NCBI RefSeq assembly: GCF_958298935.1
Contig: NC_084923.1
Span: forward strand, 31,650,501 to 31,714,500
Source: Phragmites australis
Lineage: Eukaryota > Streptophyta > Magnoliopsida > Poales > Poaceae
Reading direction: 5' to 3'
Length of the DNA stretch: 64,000 bases
A program made the position numbers and the translations under genes. Of the stretch, positions 1-10,542 are shown piece after piece. Within the stretch, counting starts at the first letter, position 1, and every line of letters begins with the position of its first letter. The notes beneath the pieces are model-generated. The model was not told where the DNA came from. It searched no databases and saw nothing but the letters and a program-made list of their open reading frames with translations.

Positions 1-10
1 AACCCCCAAC

Positions 11-108
11 AGGCGTAACTAAGCAAAAATCATATGCGGAGGAGAGAGGTAGCTATAAGAGGCGTAACTAAGCAAAAATCATATGCGGAGGAGAGAGATA
101 GCTATGAG
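11..108. repeat. Two tandem copies of a 49-bp unit
   Basis: Two head-to-tail copies (11-59 and 60-108) of a 49-bp unit starting AGGCGTAACTAAGC differ at only a few bases. The array may extend left of the window. The CGTAACT core recurs many times in the 300-800 block, so this may be the edge of a larger satellite-like repeat. Confidence 0.85.
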
Positions 109-270
109 ACAGAAAACATTGTCTACTAATTAATAGTTAGTCTACTCATGTATTTTAATGTGCTTTTTCCCTATTTTATGTGTGTCTATATTAATTTTAG
201 AGACTATGATATAGTTCAACTATTGAAAATATTATCTATAATGCTATTTATTGATAAGCCAACAATGGGA

Positions 271-296
271 TATATATATATATATATATATATATT
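271..296. repeat. (TA)n microsatellite, first of three
   Basis: A pure TA dinucleotide run of 26 bases. It bounds the CGTAACT-rich block on the left. Confidence 0.95.
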
Positions 297-828
297 ATGT
301 GCCTAGGCGTATTATAGTTCACTGTTACGTCACCTCGCAGTTACGATAAAAAACAGTATAGTTGCGGCTCACCAGATAGGTCAGTTACTGTAAATATATA
401 TGGTCGTAACTGGGTACCTTATCTATCATAATTATACATTTTTTGTCATATGATCATAACTGGGTCACCTCTGTGCACACCCTCAGTTACGATCTAAAAA
501 GCAGTATAGTTGCTATCGTAACTGACTTTTTATCACGTGATCGTAACTTAACTATTTGTGTTGTCGTAACTAACTGTTTTCTTAGTCGTAACTGGATCAC
601 CTCTGCGGACACCTCAGTTACGATAAAAAACAGCATAGTTACTATCGTAACTGACTTTTTTATCATATGATCGTAATTTAACTATCTATACTATCGTAAA
701 AACTGACCTTTTTGTTATATGATCGTAACTCACCTGTACGTGTAATCGTAACTAACTAGTTTATTAGTTGTAACTAGGATCGTGCGAAGGTGACTGCAAC
801 AATTGAGATGGCGCAACGTAGTTCACTG

Positions 829-830
<2 letters not shown>
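297..830. repeat. CGTAACT-rich block between two (TA)n arrays
   Basis: The block is dominated by CGTAACT/AGTTACG motifs on both strands. A partly regular unit of about 131 bp recurs: the CTCAGTTACGAT motif occurs near 482 and again near 613, each followed by similar text. A related, less similar unit starts near 335. An open frame at 443-670 is made of these repeats and is not a credible gene. Because the block sits between TA arrays it may be another microsatellite-associated element, but I could not find clear terminal inverted repeats. Confidence 0.6.

Positions 831-889
<59 letters not shown>
831..889. repeat. (TA)n microsatellite, second of three
   Basis: About 59 bases of pure TA, directly abutting the left end of the MITE that follows. 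Confidence 0.95.
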
Positions 890-891
<2 letters not shown>

Positions 892-1264
892 AAAACTAGT
901 ATGTACTCCTGGGTGTATGTACTCTCACCTCTCATATACCACTTTTACACATGAGTTATACTTCTTTATCACTTTAAATATACTTCATTAGTAATTATAA
1001 GATACTACAATACAAATCCCACGAAAATTTTTATGAAATTCCATGATTTTTATCTTAATTTGCGTATATACTTCTTTTATGTATAAAAAAGAGTATATAG
1101 CAAAAATGAAAGGCTAACATTGAATTTTTTTTCATACAACTCATATTGGAGTATCTTAGAATTAGTATTAGAGTATACTAAAAATGATAAAAGAGTATAA
1201 AGTGTTTGTTTAGGTGGTATATTGCATGTGGGAGTACATACTCCTAGGAGTATAGAATAGGTGT

Positions 1265-1266
<2 letters not shown>
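890..1266. mobile_element. Micron-like MITE inserted in (TA)n microsatellite
   Basis: A segment of about 377 bp lies between two TA arrays. Its ends are imperfect inverted repeats of about 50 bp: the left arm reads ...GTATGTACTCCTGGG...ATATACCAC, and the right arm read in reverse gives ...ATACTCCTAGGAG...ATATACCAC. It is AT-rich and codes for nothing. Size, inverted ends and TA-array flanks match what is known of the rice Micron elements, which target (TA)n tracts. Family membership is inferred, because I could not align it to a reference copy. Confidence 0.65.

Positions 1267-1337
<71 letters not shown>
1267..1337. repeat. (TA)n microsatellite, third of three
   Basis: About 71 bases of pure TA at the right side of the Micron-like element. 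The open frame running through it encodes only alternating Tyr-Ile and is an artefact of the repeat. Confidence 0.95.
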
Positions 1338-1339
<2 letters not shown>

Positions 1340-3462
1340 CTGGTACTCGAAACATCACGGTCACAGTGCTAATTTGCCGGCTTTCTTTAAGTAGTTGGCG
1401 ATCTCATTATTCACATTGCATCAGCGTCGGCTGGTTACATTACACCAAACTGCCGCGTCCCTCTCTCTCTCCTTGGAGGCAACGGCTTAAAAGATCACGG
1501 CACGCGCCATGCCGTCACGTATTGACGACGCCAATCCCAGGTTCACCTGGCTGGCAATCCCAAGCACCATCACGTTTGTTTAAACCTAACATAATGAGGG
1601 GGCAATAATCCATTTGAGTGCAGGACGTGTCGTATCCTCCTTGCTACGGACCATTGGACGTTTTCAGGAGGGACCACCATCAATTCGTACAAATGCTACG
1701 ATGCAGCAAATGAGCTACCAGCTCCTTACCATCTCGCACGGCTTCTCTTCGCAAATTTCATTCTTCCCTTCACGAGTTCCATTCTTTTCGTAAAAAATTT
1801 CTCGTTTCTATTGAAGCTTCAACAGTTTTTTTTACAGTTTTTTTCATAAAAGGATTATCTCCCCCATTCCATTCATCTCAAAATTCTCTTTTTCCTTCAA
1901 AGATGAATCGTTGAAAATGAAGCAAAATAAAAGACATAGAAATGAGAATAAGAATAAAAAATGAAATAAAAGAAATATGGTGGAAGATTTTCACGAGGGA
2001 CCACCATCAATTCGTACCGCTATTGCTCTACCACCCGCCACTTCTCTCTTTCTTCCTCAGCCGTGCCGCCACCACCCCTTACACCAGTACAGCACTGGCA
2101 GCCAGCTGTTCCCCCCACCACGCCACAGCCTTCGATCCCTGCGTGCCCCTAACCACTCGCCGCCGCCTTCCGATCCCATTCTAGCCACTCCGGCGTGACA
2201 AACCTGCACGGGCACCTGATCGCGCCACATGGAACTCTGATTGTTCCCCTTGACCGTACAAACACCCACACGATCAAGAATTCTTGGAATTATATTCCTC
2301 CTTGTGGCTACACCCCACAAAAACTTCGAATTACTGAAGAACGGGAGCCATCCACCTTACCATTTCGGAACTATTTGCAATCAAAGGATAAAACTTGGCA
2401 TAGAGGGGAAAATGTAGATTTCAAAGGTTTTCGGACGTAATGTAATTACTCCCAAAAGAAAAAGAGCAGCCATATTCTACTCTAGTGCATTACTGGAAAG
2501 TTGATCTATTGCCATGAGATATCTCCTACTTCCAATCCACATATTACAGTGTAGTAGGGTAAAAATACGGCCTATATATCCTTCCATGCCAGAAAGTCAA
2601 TTGTCCTAGAAATCCTGTAAGGAACAGAGTCGCATGAGAAAATTTGAGTTGGCTTGACAAAGAAACATGATACGTTTCCTTCAATCCTGCATGCGTGCAA
2701 CAATAAAGCAATGAAACTACATTAGCTACCATTGATTTTGCTATGTTCATTCCAGATCAACTCTAGATACATATTGTCAAATTTCTAAGCTTTTCCTGTT
2801 TTTAGCTCCAGAGGTGCTTCTACGCTCATATTAAAAACTAAACAACACAAATCATAGAACAAAACTGTATGCTTACATGATGGTGGACTGAACTTGAGGA
2901 TTTTAAATAAGAATGACAATGACAAAGCAGTATATCTCTTCACAAATATAACTCAACCATAATGAACCACATTGTGAGAACATATCTTGTGCAAGTAACA
3001 TACCAGTACCGGAATTTAGAATGGAAGAAACTGTTCAAATGTCGCAGCAATATAGGAGACACCAAAATGAATCCATCGTATTCACAAGAATACAAGAAAT
3101 CCTTTCTTTTATGCTTCTTGCTTCATGTATCTAACAACTAAAGGTATGCTCCAATCATAGAAAGGATTGGAACCAGGTTCAGAACCATGAAATGGAAATA
3201 ATGAAAATGCTTTCAATTTCCACTCCTGCAAGTTTTATTTCTGAATCTTCATAGAAAATGAGAGGTACTAACACACTCATAGAACAAGCTATAGTGGCAC
3301 TGGCCAAAAAAGATGTCCTAAACTACATGGCATCAGACTTTAAAGACTTTAACAGTCATAAAACTTTGATTTATCACATGAGAATGGCATTAATTGATTC
3401 ATTCAAAAATACTTTTTATCATCATAAAAATGTAATTAATATATGCTTATCCATTACGCATA
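1338..3462. other. Non-coding stretch with one short direct repeat
   Basis: I see no convincing gene here. A 30-base direct repeat with one mismatch (core GAGGGACCACCATCAATTCG) occurs at 1661-1690 and 1988-2017. The 2040-2200 part is C-rich and gives overlapping frames in several phases, none with recognisable protein features. The remainder is AT-rich. Confidence 0.5.
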
Positions 3463-3863
3463 GGTTAGGTTACTAGAGTTCTTATCTTGTACTCCTCAGG
3501 TACTCTATATATTGCCCCCAACCCCTAGGGGCTACTATTGAATACAAGTTGCTATTCCTAACATAGTATCACACCTAGGTTTTCTTTTGGACGCCACAAC
3601 TCGTCCCGATCTAGTCCGATCTATTCTACCCATCCCGTCAACTTCTCCCTCCCTACCGGCTCCTCTTCCCGACACCCACCCACCAAGAAGGCTTTAGTTT
3701 AAGTTTATTACTTAATGTCACCTCTTTCAAATGCAACGCTATTGCAAATGCTTTGCATTTGAGGAGGGTGTTAGGAATATAGAGTCCTTATCCATGTACT
3801 CTTCATGTACTCTATGTATTGCCCCCATGGACTACTATTGAATACAAGTTGCTACTCCTAACA
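3463..3863 (+). mobile_element. TRIM (miniature LTR retrotransposon)
   Basis: This 401-bp element has two direct terminal repeats, 3463-3563 (101 bp) and 3769-3863 (95 bp). The right copy has canonical ends TGTTAGGA...TCCTAACA; the left copy's first bases have decayed to GG. After the 5' LTR comes TAGTATCACACC (3564), a decayed initiator-Met tRNA primer site. The 3' LTR is preceded by the purine tract GAGGAGGG. The roughly 205-bp interior has no coding potential. CATA lies on both sides, an imperfect target duplication. The structure fits the TRIM/SMART class of grasses. It would depend on an autonomous element for movement. Confidence 0.85.
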
Positions 3864-4455
3864 CATATGAGACCATGCCAATGTTTCATCTAAATCAGGC
3901 CGAAGGTATCTTGCTAGCGTGTCATTGGAAATGGAGTCACTCGAACACACATTAGACAAGAAACTTGATAAATTGAAAGGTTATGCTGTCTAATTCATAT
4001 ACTCTAATAAACAGGTGCATAGCCAAATTGGAATTCTAATGACCAGATTCATAGATTTCCAATGTCAAAATCAGTTTCAGCTAGGAGACAGAAGACCAGG
4101 ATCACTACACCTACAGCTCTGATGGTATAAGCTAATATGATTATATTTCAGTACCATGATTTCAATCTGATTCGAAAGCACCAAGTTAATAAGCAACTAT
4201 TTGTGCTCTGCATACAGGAATTTACATATCAACAATTCACATTCCTTTTTACCTCGAATTACAATCAATTGCAATTTCACAACCTTCATTTGGAGAACAA
4301 CAATACAGGGACCTATGATCAGTAGAGCAAGCTAGAGTACTAGAGGAATCCCATCAAAGGGCAAAAAGAATCACAATAACTAACCTTTTTCCAAGGTAGA
4401 CAAAGTCTAGTACTGGTGATTTGACTACAACTGTGATGAATTTTTCGTCCAACTA
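3864..4455. other. 3' flank of the ARASP gene
   Basis: AT-rich sequence downstream of the minus-strand metalloprotease gene. It should hold that gene's 3' UTR and polyadenylation signals, but I could not pick a definite signal. No other gene is visible. Confidence 0.4.
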
Positions 4456-5712
4456 TCACAAATTATCCTTGATGAAATCAAGATTGAGCGTGTCACGCAC
4501 AATGAGGAACATGCCAACCATCAGCACCACCAATATCCCTGAGGACATGATCCCCTGCTCAACTTCACGGGGGATCTTCCGACCACCACGGGCCGCCTCA
4601 AGAAGGATCAACGCTAACGTCCCCCCATCCAATGCCGGCAGCGGCAACAAGTTTATGGCTGCAAGGTTGAGGTTAATCACCGCGGCGAATTGAAACAGCC
4701 CGTCAGCACTGGACCTGGCCACTTCGGCGCCAACAGCAATGATGGCCACAGGGCCGGACACCTTCTCCGCCGACTGTGAGAAGTTGAGCAAAGTTTGCCT
4801 GAGCCCGTCGAACACCGTCCCGGTCAAGACGGTGAACTCGCGCACGGCGAGGACGGTCGCGTCAGCCAGGTTCTGGGGGCGGACGCGCGTGACACGGAAA
4901 TTGGGCGACAACTGCACGCCGATACGCCCTGTGCCATCGGCGCTGGTATCCGGCACGACGGTGAGTTCAACGGACTGCCTGTCCGGCACCCCGGGCGCGG
5001 TTCTTGAAACGGTAATGGGCACATTCTTGCTGGGGCTGGCCTTGATGAGGTCGACGAGGACGGGAACAGAGGGGTCCGGTGCGGCGCCGGGGACGGCGAG
5101 GATGACGTCGCCGGCGAGGAGACCCGCACGCGCGGCCGCTGAGCCTGGGAGGACCTCCGGGACGAGCACCCCGGGGAGCCGCGCCTGGACGGGGACGCCG
5201 ACAGTGAGCGCCTGGGAGTAGACGATGAGGAAGGCGAAAGCGAGGTTGGCGGCGACACCGGCGGAGACGACGAGGAGGCGGTCGGGGACGGGGCGGTTGC
5301 GGAGGAGGTCGGGGTCGTCGGGCGCGAAGCCGGACTCGGGGTCGTCGTCGGGGAAGCCGACGTAGCCGCCGAGCGGGATGGCGCGGAGCGCGTACTCGAC
5401 GGGGCCGACGCGGAAGCGGGCGAGGGCCGGGCCGAAGCCGATGGAGAACTGGGAGACGTGGATGCCCCGGGATGCCGCGGCGAGGAAGTGGCCGGACTCG
5501 TGGACGAGCACGATGGCCGCGAGGACGGAGGCGGCGGAGGCCACCGACTCGACGCTCGCGAGGAGGTCCGGCGGGGCGGCGGCGGAGGGCTTGGCGAGTT
5601 GGCCGTGGCGGCGGGGCAGGGGGAGGGAGACGGCGAGGTGTGGGTGGAGGTGGGAGTGGAAGCGGGAGGGGAAGGTGGGCTTCGGGATGGGGGAGAGATG
5701 GGTGGTAATCAT
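4456..5712 (-). CDS. ARASP: Chloroplast site-2-protease-like membrane metalloprotease (ARASP type)
   Basis: An uninterrupted 418-residue reading frame with a TGA stop at 4456-4458. The zinc-binding HExxH motif (HESGH) is at residues 71-75, inside a first hydrophobic segment (about 58-70). A PDZ-like region follows (about 183-262, with PGSAAARAGLLAGD). The third metal-ligand motif NLLPLPALDGG is at 354-364, with further membrane segments near 146-166, 338-358 and 391-408. This order is that of bacterial RseP and plant S2P homologues, intramembrane zinc proteases that cut membrane-embedded substrates. The Ser/Pro/His-rich first 45 or so residues look like a chloroplast transit peptide. Known plant ARASP proteins are of similar length. 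Codon use is strongly GC-rich, as in many grass genes. The chosen ATG (5710-5712) gives the transit peptide. It is the only gene here that looks intact and host-encoded. Confidence 0.93.
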   Translation of the reverse strand: MITTHLSPIPKPTFPSRFHSHLHPHLAVSLPLPRRHGQLAKPSAAAPPDLLASVESVASAASVLAAIVLVHESGHFLAAASRGIHVSQFSIGFGPALARFRVGPVEYALRAIPLGGYVGFPDDDPESGFAPDDPDLLRNRPVPDRLLVVSAGVAANLAFAFLIVYSQALTVGVPVQARLPGVLVPEVLPGSAAARAGLLAGDVILAVPGAAPDPSVPVLVDLIKASPSKNVPITVSRTAPGVPDRQSVELTVVPDTSADGTGRIGVQLSPNFRVTRVRPQNLADATVLAVREFTVLTGTVFDGLRQTLLNFSQSAEKVSGPVAIIAVGAEVARSSADGLFQFAAVINLNLAAINLLPLPALDGGTLALILLEAARGGRKIPREVEQGIMSSGILVVLMVGMFLIVRDTLNLDFIKDNL

Positions 5713-5978
5713 GGTGGGAGGGGAGGAGGAAGAGGAGGAGAGGAGGAGGGCGTAGTGGATAATCTGGCATTCTTGGAAGGGAGGGAGGGAGCTTGAGGTG
5801 AGGTTTTTGCTTGGCCTCCGGCTCTGACAGTGAGGTTGAATGGCTGTGTGGTCCGGACGATAAGGGGATGGCGCAGCGGAGTAGAGATAGAGTGGACCTT
5901 TTTTATTTTTTTATTTTCGAAAAAATTAACAGGAGGATTACTCACGGTGGACGTAGCTCACGTATACATTTATACACC
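5713..5978 (-). promoter_or_regulatory. Presumed upstream region of the ARASP gene
   Basis: GC-rich for the first 120 bases, then AT-rich. It should hold the 5' UTR and proximal promoter of the minus-strand gene. I see no clear TATA box at a normal distance; this is placement by context only. Confidence 0.35.
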
Positions 5979-5981
5979 TAA

Positions 5982-6191
5982 GGCCATCTCTAATAGAGTC
6001 CTCAAATCTCACTTTTTTCGTGCTACAGTGTTTTGTGGTCTACTGTAGCATTGAAAATTCATCCTCATCCATCCTCTACCCAGTGCTACAGTGCTGCTAC
6101 AGTAGAAAAATAAGACATATTATAATAGTGATAGGGGATGCTGTAATAGTATTTTGAGAATGAAAATTTAAGGTAGCTGTTGGAGATAGTC
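5982..6191. mobile_element. Tourist-like MITE with TAA target duplication
   Basis: A 210-bp segment flanked by TAA on both sides (5979-5981 and 6192-6194). The ends are inverted repeats: left GGCCATCTCTAATAG, right in reverse GACTATCTCCAACAG. There is no coding potential. TAA/TTA duplication with such ends is typical of PIF/Harbinger-derived Tourist MITEs. Confidence 0.7.
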
Positions 6192-6194
6192 TAA

Positions 6195-7133
6195 AGGCCT
6201 GTTTGGGAGCATTGGAAATTTTCACTTCCACTGGTATTTTTCTTTGTGTGCACAAGAAAACCATTCTCCCCAGTAAAAATGTAAAATGGCTGTTTGGCAA
6301 TTATTCTTCTCTAGTTCCATTGCCCAATCTCCCCACGTGAATCAGCCGGGCAGTTCCCAAAGAAAACCCAAAGTTTTGTATCAAACTAATCACACATCCT
6401 TATAGATCAACCCATCCATCAAACAAATCAAGGCATTAACAAAACAAATCAATGCCCATATATATAACGCTCAACACAAGCTCCTTGACGTCACGGCGTT
6501 GAAGATGAACTTGCCGCCGCGGCTGACTTGATGAGAAAAAAAAAAGCGCCAAAAAACCAAAAAAATAAATAAATGAAGGACTGCTAGGTCATCCAGTCAA
6601 CCTCTCAATTTTATTCAGCAATTCCTCACCATTTTCACAAGTGCATCACCTAGGATTTGAAGTCTACTATTTCATCACCATTTTTGCATCTACATCACCC
6701 AGTACTTGGAACTAGGACCCCGTGCCTGTGGCCCAAACCTTTTGCCAGCGTGCTAGCTTGTGTTTCGTGTTAGGATAACCAAATATAATCCTTTTAACCT
6801 ATGACTACATCATTAACACATTAACGTAATAACTTAGAAACTTAAAACATACAAATTTAAATCAAATTAACTTAGAAATTTAGATCATACATTAACACAA
6901 GGTAATTTTTTAAAAAAACTGAATTTAATATAAAGACTGGCCTTTTCATTATACACAAAAGAAGATCGATAATATGTTGGCCTTACATCCTTAACTTTAC
7001 TAGGTACTATCATAACGCTTCTTCGATGCAGCTACTAACTGATCTTTTCAAATTTTTTAAAAAAGATCAATTACTATAAAGATTATGATTTTACACAAAA
7101 TCCTACAACCCATATCATAAAAATCCATGCTAC
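6195..7133. other. AT-rich non-coding stretch
   Basis: No supported gene. There is a run of A near 6535-6575. GGCCTGTTTGG at 6196 resembles the terminus of other grass MITEs, but I could not find a matching right end. Confidence 0.4.
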
Positions 7134-7136
7134 TAA

Positions 7137-7329
7137 GGGCTTGTTTGCAAAGTTGTGGGCATACTGATGATCTTTGTTTTATGCATCTTGTTCTTATTTT
7201 AGACTGAAAACTGGTATTCTATCTTGTTCTTATTTTGGACTGAAAACTGGTATTCTAACAACTTTATTTTATCCTACAAACTCTAAATTATGCATGAATC
7301 TCGGAGCTAGAGCTCTGCCAAACAAGATC
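7137..7329. mobile_element. Second Tourist-like MITE with TAA target duplication
   Basis: A 193-bp segment flanked by TAA (7134-7136 and 7330-7332). Left end GGGCTTGTTTGCAA; right end in reverse GATCTTGTTTGGCA. It is AT-rich and non-coding. A short internal direct repeat (CTGGTATTCTA...) is present near 7210-7260. Confidence 0.7.
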
Positions 7330-7387
7330 TAAATCTGATTTTTTAACAAAATTCTGCAATCCAGATTAGCACGTCACCTACACATAA

Positions 7388-8010
7388 CTAATCATAAAAC
7401 AACCTACGCCTCTTGATTGGCCCGCTGCTAATCACATAGTTTCCCACCATGTTCAACACACTCTCTACACATCCGCCCGTCGCGCCTGTGCTCGCCGCAC
7501 CCGTGAACAGCCCAAACTCTAGAGGCGGACCCAGATCATCAAGATCGTCCACTGCCAGTGGGGGTGTAGCCACTGCACCCATCGAGCTTGCCGCAACCAT
7601 GCCCGCTATGCTCGCACCTCGCCTGTGCCCACCTTGTCAACTATGTTCTCCTCTGGATCCTCTTCTGGGTCCTCCTCCTCGATGTTGGAGCCCTTGAAGT
7701 GCACCAAGTTGTCAAGGTCCTCCATATTGCTGAGGTCCTATGGGTCAACATTACTACCAACCTCCTCCGCATCGGAGCCACCGCCATCTCTTCCTTCCCT
7801 TCCTCCTCCTGCTCTTCCTCATCCAAGCCCGACGGTAGTGGAGTGCACTCAAAGAAGTACATCTCGTCATCATCCAAGTGCTCCTTTGGGTCCATCCAGT
7901 CTTCCGTGGGCTCCTCTAAAGAGACCTCTAGTTGATTACCTACAAGTGTACATGATCGTGCAGCTTGTTCCCTCAAGTGTATCAAAGTTATTCAACCTAA
8001 GGAGCTAAAG
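7388..8010 (-). pseudogene. Degenerate acidic coding fragment, function unknown
   Basis: On the minus strand a readable protein of 114 residues starts near 7985. It contains an acidic segment (DWMDPKEHLDDDEMYFF, then a Glu-rich run). Another phase continues with EEEDPEEDPEEN near 7660, and a further open stretch lies at 7388-7600. Together they look like one frameshifted, acidic protein remnant. Acidic, low-complexity sequence of this sort occurs in many transposon-derived proteins, but I cannot assign a family. There is no intact start or stop context. Confidence 0.35.
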
Positions 8011-9165
8011 GAAAGCTGGTAGTTTACGAAACAACTATATCACTGTCCATAATATAGCTACGAATAAAGTGTAAGGCTGTGTGAAAGCGATGTAAATAAA
8101 TGAGGGAAATAAATAAAGCAAGAACAATAAGAATAAAGTAAATGCTAGAAATAAAAGTACGGTGATGCAATAATAATAAAATAGGGCTCTGAAGGTTTCA
8201 GATCGCGGATATGTGTAGATAGTTGTAATCAATATATATGTGAATATTTCGGTGGCCTCATGTCATAATTGTAGGTATGTTGCCCTAAAACACCATTCCA
8301 CCCTTTGTCAGCATCGTCATGGCTTTGGTGTCCACCCCTCACTCCCACGGTTCAGGTGAGCAAGAGGGTATTAGGACATTAGTCAAATCATCGCATTAAG
8401 CTTCATAACAACATGTTGTTTCTCGGATTGTGAAGGGTCACAAACATCCCTTAGGCCTGTTACTCACTGGGTTCTTCTGGATTACCAACACGAAAATGAT
8501 TGTTCCTGCAAATTGGGATAATAATGATAATATAATTCCTAGATCATGATGCCCGAACACCCTATCGAGACATCAAGCATTAAGTACAACAGGCGTAATC
8601 AACAACCAATTAACTTAACCAATGATTCACCATTAAGAAATAAAGCAATCAATCTTCTCAACACCATCTCTAATCCCCTACATCTCCATAGCCCTAAAAG
8701 AACTACTCACTAATAATAAGATCAATGCAAATCATAAATAAATAAATAAAATGAAGAACTTTCCTTGGATTGCCAAAAAAAAATGTGCATGAAGCAAATA
8801 TCCAAAGTTTCTTCAATGCGAATTGATCAAAAGAACAAATTACAATCTTGAATCTCTAACTAATGATCCTTCAAAAGTTTTCTAAGGCGCAAGCGGAGGT
8901 TGATTTGTATCTCTCCTAACACCCTAGACTCTCCTCTAATATTCTAACTGATGATCCTTGGGAAATGGTGACTGTTGACGGTTCTTATGTCTTTCAAATT
9001 GTAACATTCCCAAGTGCATGGAATCACTATTATAGCATTTCACCTTGAAGCATTCGATGGTATCATATTTATTTCACAGGGAAGCAATACCATGGGTTAG
9101 GATAACCATTTCAACAAGTATCTAAATATTACCAAATATCCTAATGGGGTTTAGAATAAACAAAC
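8011..9165. other. AT-rich non-coding stretch
   Basis: I see nothing with clear coding or structural signal here. It may be old transposon sequence. Confidence 0.4.
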
Positions 9166-9169
9166 TTTT

Positions 9170-9800
9170 TTATATTTTATATTTTTAATTAAAAATTGCA
9201 AATATGCGCCTATTTTGAAAATTGCAAATCTAGACCCCTATCACCAGGACCTGTCACCATTCCAACAGGCGACATGTTTCAAAATAAAAAATTTTATTCC
9301 AATGCTTTCAAAATTTAAAATACTATTGAAGTAGTCATGAAAAATTATGTAGTGTAGAGGATGCTATCATCTAGCTCTCCAAAAAGTTTCAACTCAAAAC
9401 GATACTTGTGCAATGAGAAAAAAGATAAATTTCAGGATGCTTGCAATTTGTTTTTTTGTTTCTCATTGTACAATTCATACTTTGGTTTGAAATTTTTTTT
9501 GGAGAGATAAATGATAGCATCCTCTACACTAAAAAATTATTTTATGATTTTTCATGAATTTTTTGATAGTTTTGAATTTTTAGAGCATCGGAATGCAACA
9601 TTTTTTAATTTTAATCCTGTCGCCAGTTGGAAGAGAAATAGGTAGCCTGTCGCCCATTAGAAGAGCGATAGGTAGCCTAGCATCCTCCTAATGGGGGATA
9701 GGAGGCTTTGCCCTTCCAACAAGTGACAAGAGTCTAGATTTGCAATTTTTCTAAATAAACACATATATTTACAATTTTTTATTTAATAATAATAAATAAA
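9170..9800. mobile_element. Foldback element with long inverted arms
   Basis: The left and right halves are imperfect inverted repeats around a short loop near 9420-9455. Matched examples: ATTGCAAATCTAGACCCCTATCACC near 9220 against the reverse complement of the segment near 9730; AGTGTAGAGGATGCTATCAT near 9353 against its reverse near 9512. The arms are about 250-330 bp. It encodes no protein. The outer ends are AT-rich and hard to fix to the base, so no target duplication is claimed. Foldback or long-TIR MITE is the best description. Confidence 0.75.
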
Positions 9801-10542
9801 GAAATCTAGAATTAACGATTATAGGGCTGATGGGATCCAACACCAATGTCCATGTCTAAGTATACAAGATAGATTCAGAGATGTAGCTAGCTGGGTAATG
9901 ATGCATGAGTCAATGTACTACGGTTCCTAGACTAGTGGTTACAAGTTATCTCAATATTTTATTTACATGTCAAGCTATGGAAGCGATATAGGAATTAACC
10001 AGTTACAGAATATTGGCTAAGGGCTGTCACCACCTTAGCCTCACTTTCAGAGGTAATGGCTTCTTGGTCCTAGAAGACCTATTGATAATGGCACGCGGTT
10101 GGGACTACTGCAAGTGTATAAGCTTTGCCAAAACATGATTAATTATCTAGTCCGGAATAACATTACTAGCTACTCGCAGGCCTATAGGTCTATTGAGGAA
10201 TAGGACAACTTTAACTCACAACTAACTGATCATAGACTATCATAGTTGTGAGGACCTTTTATAGTATTGGCACCACAATATTGACACCTACCCTTAATAG
10301 TATTTCATTGATCAATGCCGGGTGACATACATCTAGCTCTTCTCATAGTGCATAATGAATGACCTAAGGGATACATGAACTCAATTGCAAGCACATACCA
10401 TACTACCCCCTAATGTCAGCACCATTTTTAAGTGTCCTTGGATAACACAAGTCCATTTATACAACTCAAGGCACTGGTACGAATTGGACTAAGAGCTAGA
10501 CTACAACTCAGAGCCGAGAAGCTACCTGAGAAGATGTATATG
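9801..10542. other. Non-coding stretch
   Basis: No gene supported. AT-rich with no repeat structure that I could resolve. Confidence 0.4.

Noticed and set aside
11..108. Possible CRISPR-like array
   Set aside because: Only two directly adjacent copies with no spacers, in plant nuclear sequence.
803..1608. Two open frames full of alternating Tyr-Ile residues
   Set aside because: They are translations of the (TA)n arrays, with no other protein features.
4739..5796. Several long open frames overlapping the ARASP gene on both strands
   Set aside because: High GC content suppresses stop codons in all phases. Only the 418-residue minus-strand frame has conserved catalytic motifs and membrane segments.
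6195..6340. A third MITE starting GGCCTGTTTGGG next to the 5982-6191 element
   Set aside because: No matching inverted end or target duplication could be found on the right side.
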